DNA of 64,000 bases from Bacillus sp. RO2 (GTDB taxonomy: Bacteria; Bacillota; Bacilli; Bacillales; Bacillaceae_I): NCBI RefSeq assembly GCF_012911845.1, contig NZ_JAAXCU010000032.1:50209-114208 (forward strand), in the 5' to 3' direction. Numbering within the stretch: the stretch's first letter is position 1; the number at the start of each line of letters is the position of its first letter. Below are positions 34,519 to 41,864 of this stretch, piece after piece. The notes under the pieces were generated by a model, which searched no databases, was not told the DNA's origin, and worked only from the letters and a program-made list of their open reading frames with translations. Position numbers and translations under genes: made by a program.

Positions 34519-35517
34519 TCATCCTTTTACATCCGTTTTCATCCATTTTGTTAATTCTGCTTCCAACCTTTTTATAAAGATTGGAGTGATGTCTTTTCCC
34601 ATTTCCTTATGAGAAGCATATATAGCACCTGCCACAGGATGTTGGGCTGCCCGCTTGAAAGAAAACGGCGAACGCTCTTTCAATCCTTTTTCTTTCAGAT
34701 AAGTTATAATCTCTTTGGCATGTTGATTAATTCCGCCAGTTAAGACGATAGGAATTTGCTTATGTTCACCATCTTGCCCATATAATTTGTAAAATAAAAT
34801 AGTAATGTCTTTCATCATGGAGTCTGCTGCTTCATGTAAAAAACTAATAGCTTTTTCATCACCTATACTTGAAAGCTCTATCACTATCTTAGCAATGGAA
34901 GCTACTCTGTCACGGCTTTTCCCCATCTCATACATAACAGGTACCAATTCAGGAACCGTCTCCACTTTAAATTGGTTGAGTATTTTATCGCTCATTTCTC
35001 CTGGTGACTCGCCTTGATAATCATAGTTAGAGAAAATATGATCCAACGCTTTTTTCCCTAGGGCAAATCCACTATACCCATCGCCAATCAGGTACCCCCA
35101 GCCACCAACACGGTCACGTTCTAGCATGTCGTTAATTCCATAGACGATAGAACCTGTACCACTGATACATACAATTCCTGGTTGACCTTTTGTTTCCGAA
35201 TAAAGTGCTGTCACAGCATCGTTATCAACGAAAATGTTGGCAAGCGGACCTGTAAACTCTCTCAACAACTTGATGAACCACTCTTTTTTTCCACCACTTT
35301 CGACACCTGATATACCGGCAAAAACAACATCTTCTTCTGTAAGCGCTTTCCCTTTTGTTAAAATAGAAAACAACTCATTGATTTCATGACGAACTGCTTC
35401 TTCGGACGAACTATTCGGGTTAGAGGGACCTACCGTTTTTAACGCAAGGATCTTTCCACCCTCTTCTACAGCCACTCCGGTAGTTTTGGTTCCTCCCCCG
35501 TCAATGCCTATAATCAT
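34519..35517 (-). CDS. BadF/BadG-type N-acetyl amino-sugar kinase (GlcNAc/MurNAc kinase candidate)
   Basis: The 332-residue ASKHA-fold kinase has IIGIDGGGTKTTGVAVEEGG (phosphate 1, about 2-21), IVCISGTGSIVYGI (phosphate 2, about 118-131) and IVLTGGINQHAKE (adenosine, about 257-269). The family includes mammalian GlcNAc kinase and clostridial MurK, which phosphorylates both GlcNAc and MurNAc. As the first gene of an operon with murR, murQ and an ABC importer but no PTS permease, it most likely makes MurNAc-6-phosphate for MurQ. Symbol left blank because substrate specificity cannot be read. Confidence 0.85.
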   Translation of the reverse strand: MIIGIDGGGTKTTGVAVEEGGKILALKTVGPSNPNSSSEEAVRHEINELFSILTKGKALTEEDVVFAGISGVESGGKKEWFIKLLREFTGPLANIFVDNDAVTALYSETKGQPGIVCISGTGSIVYGINDMLERDRVGGWGYLIGDGYSGFALGKKALDHIFSNYDYQGESPGEMSDKILNQFKVETVPELVPVMYEMGKSRDRVASIAKIVIELSSIGDEKAISFLHEAADSMMKDITILFYKLYGQDGEHKQIPIVLTGGINQHAKEIITYLKEKGLKERSPFSFKRAAQHPVAGAIYASHKEMGKDITPIFIKRLEAELTKWMKTDVKG

Positions 35518-35547
35518 TGTTAATCCCCTAACACTTTTATTAATATA

Positions 35548-35576
35548 AGTATAAATTTTCTGATTTTTAGTGTCAA
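35548..35576 (-). promoter_or_regulatory. Sigma-A promoter of the murein-recovery operon
   Basis: On the minus strand TTGACA (35576-35571), a 17-base spacer and TATACT (35553-35548) make a near-consensus promoter, 31 bases before the kinase start at 35517. Confidence 0.85.
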
Positions 35577-35591
35577 CAATTATTTTTAAAG

Positions 35592-35608
35592 TTGAAATTT
35601 AATTTCAA
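35592..35608. promoter_or_regulatory. Palindromic operator candidate (MurR)
   Basis: TTGAAATTTAATTTCAA is a perfect dyad (TGAAAT-N3-ATTTCA core) 16 bases upstream of the -35 box of the murein operon. Its size and AT-rich form resemble binding sites of RpiR-type regulators; the assignment to MurR is inference. Confidence 0.6.
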
Positions 35609-35616
35609 AAATGGTT

Positions 35617-35646
35617 CTAAAAAGACCACTCGGGGTGAGTGGTCTA
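35617..35646 (-). terminator. Terminator of the gene at 35752
   Basis: GACCACTC (35624-35631) pairs with GAGTGGTC (35637-35644); on the minus strand it is followed by TTTTTAG. It insulates the murein operon promoter from the upstream gene. Confidence 0.85.
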
Positions 35647-35751
35647 CAAACCTAGAAACTATTAACCATTTTGGTTATATCATGTATCGGTTGATCTTCG
35701 TTCCAGGCGCTTCGATCAACAAGGTTGCCCCATATTACTTTAGAATAAAGA

Positions 35752-36474
35752 CTATTCATCAATCCTAGTCTCCAAATCTACTTCTATACATTCTAACTTA
35801 TCATTGGACATTAATGCATCGAATAGACGTTTACTTCCTCCGAAAATCGTGAAATCAAGGTCATAGTCGGTGGACAGGCACCAGCTACGATCTTCGGGCC
35901 ACCAATATGTAGGGGAGCCGTCCAATTCCCCCTTGTTATAAATAGTGAATATATCGCTGAGTTTGCCTGTATACAGATGCCCGTTTTCCACTTCATCTTC
36001 CGGGATCCTGCCAATTAGCTTCATAATATGATAAAAGAAATAACATGTTTTATTATTCGCGAAGGGTGCCAATACCTTGGTCATTTCCTTCAGTACATCC
36101 AGATTGATATGACCTTCATCAGGATAAATTAAATATCTTGGACAGCCTCCAAGCTTTTTGGCAATTGCCTTACTGCTAATCTTTTTGTCATATAAGATAT
36201 CGTACTTTGTAGCGAGCTCCTTTAGGGTTATCCCTTCACCAAGGTCCATTTCTATTTCATGGAGCGGATGAAACTGACTCCAGAAAAGTGTCTCATCTTG
36301 GATACTTTGGTCTCGATAAAAGGTTGAATTCATGATTTTGCAATAGTGGGTATAGCCATTCGGAATAAGATTGCCGACTCTGCCGCCATTCCAATTTTCA
36401 AAATCAACACTTACGGTATTTTCTTCAATCCACTCATATGCCGTTAAATCATTCCATCTTTTAATCAGTATCAT
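35752..36474 (-). CDS. Conserved hypothetical protein
   Basis: The 240-residue soluble protein is rich in aromatic residues (FENWNGGRVGNLIPNGYTHY, TYWWPEDRSWCLSTDYDLDF, FGGSKRLFDALMSND). The C-terminal block reminds me of uncharacterised proteins found next to toxin or immunity genes, but I cannot name a family, and no toxin gene is adjacent. The start ATG 36474 is preceded by AAAGGAGATG. It begins nine bases after the methionine aminopeptidase gene stops, so the two are probably cotranscribed. Confidence 0.75.
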   Translation of the reverse strand: MILIKRWNDLTAYEWIEENTVSVDFENWNGGRVGNLIPNGYTHYCKIMNSTFYRDQSIQDETLFWSQFHPLHEIEMDLGEGITLKELATKYDILYDKKISSKAIAKKLGGCPRYLIYPDEGHINLDVLKEMTKVLAPFANNKTCYFFYHIMKLIGRIPEDEVENGHLYTGKLSDIFTIYNKGELDGSPTYWWPEDRSWCLSTDYDLDFTIFGGSKRLFDALMSNDKLECIEVDLETRIDE

Positions 36475-36483
36475 CTCCTTTTT

Positions 36484-37230
36484 TTATTGCTCAGTCAAAA
36501 TAACCGGTCCATTTTTTGTGATGGCTATGGTATGTTCATATTGTGCAGAAAGTTTTCCGTCCACTGTCCTAGCCGTCCATCGATTATCATCCATCTTACT
36601 GTGCCAGGTGCCTTCGTTAACCATCGGTTCAATGGTGATGACCATTCCTTCCTTTAGACGGACGCCACGACCCGGTGACCCAAAGTGGAAAACTTGCGGC
36701 TCTTCATGAATGCTTTTGCCAATGCCGTGTCCAGTAAAATCACGGACAACTGAATAGCCTTCTTTTTCTACATACGTTTGGATTGCATGACCGATATCTC
36801 CAAGACGGTTACCGATAACCGCCTTTTCAATTCCTAGATATAAGGATTTTTTCGTCACATCCATCAGTTTTTGTGCTGCATCACATACCTCACCAACAGC
36901 ATAGGTCCAGGCCGAATCAGCGAGTGCACCATGGAGATTCACTACCATATCAATCGTGACAAGATCTCCTTTTTTTAGAGGTGTCTCCCTAGGGAATCCA
37001 TGACAAATCTCATCATTAACGGAGGCACATGTAGCAAACTTGTATCCCCTATATCCGTATTGTTCCGATTTAGCACCATTCTTTTTTAAAAATGCGTCCA
37101 CATACTTATCAATTTCTATGGTAGTAATTCCGGGTTTAATCTTTTTCGCCAATCCTCTGTGACAGGCCGCCAAAAGTTTCCCCGCTTTTGCCATTGCTTC
37201 TATTTCCCTTTCTGATTTTAGAATTATCAT
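36484..37230 (-). CDS. map: Type I methionine aminopeptidase (additional copy)
   Basis: The 248-residue protein has the five metal ligands of the family: Asp in TIDMVV and ADSAWTY, His in FTGHGIG, Glu in TIEPMV and QYEHT. It removes N-terminal Met from new proteins. It is not in the ribosomal-protein cluster where the main map gene of Bacilli lies, so it is probably a second copy like B. subtilis mapB (yflG), though its sequence looks closer to MapA. There is no N-terminal zinc-finger extension. Confidence 0.93.
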   Translation of the reverse strand: MIILKSEREIEAMAKAGKLLAACHRGLAKKIKPGITTIEIDKYVDAFLKKNGAKSEQYGYRGYKFATCASVNDEICHGFPRETPLKKGDLVTIDMVVNLHGALADSAWTYAVGEVCDAAQKLMDVTKKSLYLGIEKAVIGNRLGDIGHAIQTYVEKEGYSVVRDFTGHGIGKSIHEEPQVFHFGSPGRGVRLKEGMVITIEPMVNEGTWHSKMDDNRWTARTVDGKLSAQYEHTIAITKNGPVILTEQ

Positions 37231-37357
37231 TGTGTTTGCACCCTTTTCTGTTTGTATTCTATATATTATAAAATTTTCCTTTTTTTATATTGATAGTTAG
37301 TTTATGAAAATACCAGTGATAAAGTGTGTCGTGGGGTTTTGAGTGCCATATACTTGT

Positions 37358-37563
37358 TTCGTAAGTCTAAATGTCCGAAGATTTCGGATTTTTGACCAAA
37401 GATTTGGAGAAGTTGACCGAAGATTGACGTTAAATGACCGAACGAAATTTTTTAGTGTCCAAAGGTGAAAAAAAATTGACCGAACTCCACCCTCAATTGT
37501 CCGAACGTCCTGCTGAAATACGAGCAAAGTGTCCGAAGCACGGCCCAAAATGGCCGAACACAT
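37358..37563 (-). repeat. Degenerate 21-bp tandem repeats with TGTCCGAA core
   Basis: About nine units carry TGTCCGAA, TTGACCGAA or TGGCCGAA cores (near 37371, 37402, 37423, 37445, 37461, 37481, 37496, 37530 and 37550), mostly 21 bases apart. Linkers are A-rich and variable. It lies in the 37231-37729 gap upstream of the methionine aminopeptidase, in which I see no gene. Confidence 0.65.
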
Positions 37564-37687
37564 TTAAAAGTATGAGTTTTTGCTGATTTCGTACAAATTT
37601 AGCCCCGTTTTTTAGATCCATTCTTAATATAAAAGATCAATTACCTAAAACCACTTCTAGTAAGGGCACCCCTAATCCCACAACCTA

Positions 37688-37733
37688 AAAAAGCACCATC
37701 CAACCAAGTGGATAGTACTTCTAATGGTGTTAA
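37688..37733 (-). terminator. Probable terminator of the OsmC gene
   Basis: On the minus strand an ACACCAT ... ATGGTGC stem containing a smaller ATCCA/TGGAT hairpin is followed by TTTTTTAGG. It begins at the OsmC stop codon. Confidence 0.55.
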
Positions 37734-38110
37734 ACCAATTCAAATGACTCTTCAATTTCAATGCTGCCCTTAACAGATTGGACCATCGGACAGTTCTTGC
37801 TGGCAAGCTCGATGGCAGATTCGATCTTACTTTCCACTAGGTCTTGTCCTTTTATCGTGTAATGAATATGTATTTTCTCAATTCGATTCGCTTCTTTTTC
37901 ATTACGTGTAACATCTGCATTAATCGTGATATCCTCTATTTCCATGCGCTTCTTTTTCAGGATGCTCTTTAGCACGCCGCCACTGCAAACTGCGATGGAA
38001 GATACCATCAACTGATACGGACGGAAACCGTATTGCTCATCGCCTGCAACATGTAACTCTCCGTATTCCAAGTTCGTCTTAAATCCGACTTCTCTCATTT
38101 TGAATTCCAT
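37730..38110 (-). CDS. OsmC-family peroxide-reducing protein
   Basis: The 126-residue protein has the OsmC fold with two redox cysteines, in SSIAVCSGGVLKSIL (about 45) and ASKNCPMVQSV (about 110). These spaced Cys residues reduce organic hydroperoxides or bind acyl groups. Short members like this (YhfA type) are less studied than Ohr. Start ATG 38110 follows AAGGAG. Single gene, divergent from the MFS transporter. Confidence 0.88.
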   Translation of the reverse strand: MEFKMREVGFKTNLEYGELHVAGDEQYGFRPYQLMVSSIAVCSGGVLKSILKKKRMEIEDITINADVTRNEKEANRIEKIHIHYTIKGQDLVESKIESAIELASKNCPMVQSVKGSIEIEESFELV

Positions 38111-38261
38111 TTGGCTTTCATCTCCTTCTTACATTTAGAATAGCAAATCTACAAATACCCTTGCCAGTTTTTTGTCTGCTACATATTATCCATTCCAAAA
38201 TCGTAATAAGTTATGTAGAATTAGGGGTGGTAAAAATACTAACATTTCGAGGTTGCATCTT

Positions 38262-39425
38262 ATGAATCGTTTCCGTTTTTGGATCCTTGTATCCATTGTA
38301 GCAGTTTCCGGCTTTAGCCAAGGAATGCTGTTACCTTTAATTGCTGTTATATTTGAAAATAGTGGCATATCCTCTACTTTAAATGGACTAAACGCCACAG
38401 CCTTATATATTGGAATATTACTTGCATCCCCTTTTATGGAACAACCTTTGCGTAAATACGGCTACCGTCCAGTAATCTTGGTCGGCGGTTTTCTAGTTGT
38501 TGTTTCCCTCGCACTTTTTCCATTATGGCAGAGCTTCTGGTTCTGGTTTATTTTACGTTTGCTGATTGGGATTGGAGACCATGCCTTGCACTTTGCAACG
38601 CAAACTTGGATTACATCGTTTTCAGCTGAAAATGTACGAGGCCGAAATATTTCTCTATACGGAGTGTTTTTTGGAATTGGTTTTGCAACTGGCCCTCTAA
38701 TGACGCCATTGGTTGAGATAAACCAGGCACTTCCATTTATTTTATCCTCCATACTTTGTTTGATAGGTTGGGTGTTTCTCTTCTTTCTGAAAAATGAACA
38801 TCCTGAACAGGAACTTGGAGTTAACTCTTTCTTTGAAACCATTGCACGCTTCCGTAAAGCCTGGAAATATGGATGGATTGCCTTCCTGCCACCTCTAGGC
38901 TATGGCTTCTTGGAAGCTTCATTGAACGGTAGTTTTCCTATATACGCTTTGCGGACTGGAATTGAGGTTGGAAGTGTTTCTGTATTACTTGCTTCCTTTG
39001 CTATCGGTGGAATCGTTTTTCAGTTGCCTCTTGGGATATTGAGCGACAAATTTGGTCGTCGCAATATTTTACTGGTTATTCTTTCCACGGGTTGCTTAAG
39101 TTTTGTAACCGCAAGTTTCCTTGAAGAAACTTTCATCGCATTGGCGGTATGCATCTTCATCGCAGGAATGCTCGTGGGATCTACCTTCTCGCTCGGTATC
39201 AGCTACATGACAGACCTGATGCCTAAAAACCTTCTCCCTACTGGTAATCTTATGTGTGGAATTGCTTTTAGTATTGGGAGTCTGGGCGGGCCATTTTTCG
39301 GAGGGCTTTTTATTCAATACTTTTCTGACATCAGCTTTTTCCACATCATTAGCTTTTTGCTGTTTGTGATATTCTTGTTGACGTATTCTTTTGGAGAACG
39401 AGGGATGGTTGCGGTGAAAGGATAA
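38262..39425 (+). CDS. MFS transporter
   Basis: The start ATG 38262 (MNRFRFWILVSIV) follows GAGGT; the frame is open upstream but lacks a ribosome site. The 387-residue protein has 12 hydrophobic helices, the cytoplasmic loop 2-3 form RKYGYRP and the loop 8-9 motif GILSDKFGRRNIL (about 260-272), typical of drug/metabolite efflux members. Substrate unknown. A strong terminator follows at 39494. Confidence 0.88.
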   Translation: MNRFRFWILVSIVAVSGFSQGMLLPLIAVIFENSGISSTLNGLNATALYIGILLASPFMEQPLRKYGYRPVILVGGFLVVVSLALFPLWQSFWFWFILRLLIGIGDHALHFATQTWITSFSAENVRGRNISLYGVFFGIGFATGPLMTPLVEINQALPFILSSILCLIGWVFLFFLKNEHPEQELGVNSFFETIARFRKAWKYGWIAFLPPLGYGFLEASLNGSFPIYALRTGIEVGSVSVLLASFAIGGIVFQLPLGILSDKFGRRNILLVILSTGCLSFVTASFLEETFIALAVCIFIAGMLVGSTFSLGISYMTDLMPKNLLPTGNLMCGIAFSIGSLGGPFFGGLFIQYFSDISFFHIISFLLFVIFLLTYSFGERGMVAVKG

Positions 39426-39493
39426 ATCGATATAAACAAGATGCGATTACTTGCAAGCTCCTTTAAATGCAGTATCAATATTTAGTCCCTAGT

Positions 39494-39537
39494 AAAAACA
39501 CCTGTTGTCCTACTTATTTAGACAACAGGTGTTTTTG
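39494..39537 (+). terminator. Terminator of the MFS gene
   Basis: ACACCTGTTGTC pairs with GACAACAGGTGT, 12 perfect pairs with A's before and five T's after, so it may be bidirectional. Confidence 0.9.
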
Positions 39538-39605
39538 GCACTTCTTTAATCCCTATCCATAAGCTAGGAGATTTAATGAAAGAGTTGAAGCATAATATAA
39601 ACCAA

Positions 39606-39743
39606 TTAATATGGTACAAACGCTCTCCTATCCGCATAGGTTTTGCAAAGGGGACAGCAGTAAATCTTTTTGTTCTTTTCCTTGTAAGTGAAATAGGTTC
39701 TTACTTTTTTCTTACAAAAATAACATGTCTTTTTGAAAAACAT
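39606..39743 (-). CDS. Very small zinc-ribbon protein (45 aa)
   Basis: ATG 39743 follows AAAGGAG at eight bases. The 45-residue product has CYFCKKK (7-13) and CCPLCKTYADRR (29-40), two CxxC pairs suited to bind one zinc ion, and is strongly basic. The ribosome site and codon use support a real gene. It stands 29 bases after the start codon region of the SRPBCC gene stop at 39773 and could be cotranscribed with it. No function is known. Confidence 0.75.
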   Translation of the reverse strand: MFFKKTCYFCKKKVRTYFTYKEKNKKIYCCPLCKTYADRRAFVPY

Positions 39744-39772
39744 TATTAGTCTCCTTTTTCCTATCCCAGAAT

Positions 39773-40210
39773 TTATTGGTTTTCCAATATCTCCTTAACT
39801 TTCTTCAAATCTTTCTCGTTTGCCTTTTTCATCATAGTTGCCATAATAGGTGAAAACAATTTGGAAAAGCCCTTTGGCTCTCCCTTGTTTTGAAGTGTCA
39901 TCTTAGTTGTATTGGTATTTATTGCAGTCCATGTATAAGTGGTTTCCATTGGGAATGGACCTTGTGCAGTTTTCATCGTTAATTTTTCGCCAGGTATAAA
40001 TTCAACAATTTCATATATGTAAGCGAGTTCCTTGCCAAGAAATTTTGCTCTAAACGCAATTTGTGAACCTAGCTGCAAAGGTTTGGGTGTCCGCCAATCG
40101 GATGAATCGATATTATAATACCAAACCGGCGCATGATCCGGATTGGCTGCATAGTCCGCCACCTGCATCTTCGAACAGTTAATGATAACCTCTGTTGTAA
40201 CATTCACCAT
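39773..40210 (-). CDS. SRPBCC (START-like) ligand-binding protein
   Basis: The 145-residue protein shows the polyketide-cyclase/SRPBCC pattern: TTEVIINCSKMQVADYAANPDHAPVWY at the start, GSQIAFRAKFLGKELAYIYEI, TYTWTAINTNTTKMTLQNKG and a C-terminal helix ending KKVKEILENQ. The fold binds hydrophobic ligands in a deep cavity; the ligand is unknown. ATG 40210 follows GGAGGG. Confidence 0.85.
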   Translation of the reverse strand: MVNVTTEVIINCSKMQVADYAANPDHAPVWYYNIDSSDWRTPKPLQLGSQIAFRAKFLGKELAYIYEIVEFIPGEKLTMKTAQGPFPMETTYTWTAINTNTTKMTLQNKGEPKGFSKLFSPIMATMMKKANEKDLKKVKEILENQ

Positions 40211-40330
40211 AAATTACCCTCCTGACATAAAAAACTCTAACTAATGTCTAATCCTACCATACCACTAACTTCTGGAATACCCCCTTACATCAACCTTTTC
40301 CTTTGTCGCATCACCTTATTACCGCGACAT

Positions 40331-40352
40331 AAAGGGGTCTGACCCCTTTTTC
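40331..40352. terminator. Short hairpin AAAGGGGTC/GACCCCTTT
   Basis: AAAGGGGTC and GACCCCTTT flank a two-base loop and are followed by TTC. A hairpin with the same GGGGTC/GACCCC core ends the NCS2 permease gene at 53.5 kb. On this strand no gene ends just before it. Confidence 0.45.
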
Positions 40353-40450
40353 AAAAAACTTTCAAAAAGTTGTTCCATTTCTAAATATTCTGTTATATAA
40401 TAATATAAATCGAACATACACTGTACTAATACAAAGGAGGAGAAGAGAAC

Positions 40451-40600
40451 ATGAGCAGACAGGAACGTAAAAACATGATTAATTTTATTGAAGTGATGAA
40501 GAAGGCAGATCGTGAGTCATTGGCTTTTATGACGGATGCCGATATCGAGCATCTATACAATAATGTTTACGAGCAAATGATGATTCATCAAAGTCTCTAA
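40451..40600 (+). CDS. Small BH0509-like protein (49 aa)
   Basis: ATG 40451 follows AAAGGAGGAG. The 49-residue product MSRQERKNMINFIEVMKKA..., ending in TDADIEHLYNNVYEQ, matches the short BH0509 family of Bacillaceae as I recall it: a basic helix followed by DxxIExxY. Function unknown. A TATAAT-like region near 40400 and the terminator at 40622 make it a monocistronic unit. Confidence 0.75.
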   Translation: MSRQERKNMINFIEVMKKADRESLAFMTDADIEHLYNNVYEQMMIHQSL

Positions 40601-40621
40601 AATCGAAGTTCCACCCAAAAA

Positions 40622-40667
40622 GAAAAAACTGCAACCTCCCACATCAAGCGGAAGGTTGCAGTTTTTC
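40622..40667. terminator. Convergent terminator
   Basis: AAAAACTGCAACCT pairs with AGGTTGCAGTTTTT around CCCACATCAAGCGGA. It serves the small plus-strand gene and the DMT transporter on the minus strand. Confidence 0.9.
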
Positions 40668-41603
40668 ATTTTGTGTTACTTTTGCTTTTTTCTGTCCATT
40701 GACAATAATGATCCCTACAACCACAAGCATTAAGCCAATCAATATGGAATAATGCATAACTTCATCTAAAAACACACCAGATAGCATTACACCAAACACA
40801 GGTACTAGGAAAAGGTACATCGACACTTTACCAACCTTGTTATATTTCATTACGTTGTTCCACAGAATAAAGCCTGCTGCGGATAAAAATGCAAGATACA
40901 CCACAAGCAACAGCGTATACCCATTAAAGGCAAATGGAAGAAACCCTGCGCTAACTCCACCAACGACAATTAACCCTACCGACCCGAACAACATTTGATA
41001 CGCCGTTAGATAAGACACATTCATGGATGCCGCGCGTTCTTTTGCCATAATGTTTCCATAAGCAGAAGCCATCATCGCCAGCAAAAGAAGTAACTCCCCT
41101 ATTCCAAATTGAACACCCGCACCGGCTTTTGGCAAATTAACCACTAACACGCCACCAAACCCCAATGCTATACCAATCCATTTCCTGACAGACAAGGAAT
41201 CGTCGGCATATAAAAAATGAGCAAACAAAATTTGAAAAAACGAAGCCGTTCCAGCTATAACTGCTCCCTGCATTCCCGTTGAATAACTTAAACCAAAGTA
41301 GAACAATAAATATTGCAAGAAAGTCTGTACTAACCCTAGCTGTGCCAATGGAATGATAGTCGCTCTTCTCAGTTTTAGCGGTTGGCTCAATAGGGTAAAA
41401 AATAGAAAGATCATAACACCAGCGAGGAAAAATCGATAGCCAGCAAATAAAAGCTGCTTGTCATAATCACTCGCCCCTATATCTAAAGCAGTATAACTTA
41501 GTTTAATGGCAGGAAATGCACTGCCCCACAGAAATGTCGCAAACATCGCTGCTGCAATGATACCAAGCTTGCTTGTAAAAAATTTTTCAGCTTTCACGGC
41601 CAT
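40644..41603 (-). CDS. DMT-superfamily transporter (EamA)
   Basis: The 319-residue protein has ten hydrophobic helices in two EamA halves (about 12-150 and 165-305), with FLWGSAFPAIKLS near the first helix and GLSYSTGMQGAVIAGTASFFQ at the half ends. Family members export metabolites such as amino acids; the substrate cannot be read. ATG 41603 follows AGAAGGTGA. Single gene. Confidence 0.88.
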   Translation of the reverse strand: MAVKAEKFFTSKLGIIAAAMFATFLWGSAFPAIKLSYTALDIGASDYDKQLLFAGYRFFLAGVMIFLFFTLLSQPLKLRRATIIPLAQLGLVQTFLQYLLFYFGLSYSTGMQGAVIAGTASFFQILFAHFLYADDSLSVRKWIGIALGFGGVLVVNLPKAGAGVQFGIGELLLLLAMMASAYGNIMAKERAASMNVSYLTAYQMLFGSVGLIVVGGVSAGFLPFAFNGYTLLLVVYLAFLSAAGFILWNNVMKYNKVGKVSMYLFLVPVFGVMLSGVFLDEVMHYSILIGLMLVVVGIIIVNGQKKAKVTQNEKLQPSA

Positions 41604-41703
41604 TCACCTTCTCTCCAAGCTACATTATACACACAAGAATTATATCTTACATACTGTATAGTCTTGGAAAAGAAAAAATACTGGCAATCTCCATTGCATT
41701 AAT

Positions 41704-41750
41704 CTATAATAATAACTAGATAATAATTAATATAATTTATTGATAATTAC
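41704..41750 (+). promoter_or_regulatory. Fur/PerR-box-like AT-rich dyads before the metal ATPase
   Basis: Two overlapping stretches, TATAATAATAACTA (41705-41718) and AGATAATAATTAATA (41719-41733), match about 10-11 of 14 positions of the PerR/Fur 7-1-7 consensus. B. subtilis pfeT is under PerR control, so metal- or peroxide-dependent repression is plausible here. Confidence 0.4.
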
Positions 41751-41864
41751 TCTCAGTAGAAAAGACTCCTTATAAGTGTTGCTGCTATCACATAGATGGC
41801 AGCTTTCATCATTTAATTAGGTTACTGATGTTGATTATTTTTCTCAATTAGGAGGTTGCATAAT

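Noticed and set aside
37297..37563. Minus-strand frame of 88 codons
   Set aside because: It lies inside the 21-bp repeat array and has low-complexity protein; treated as chance.
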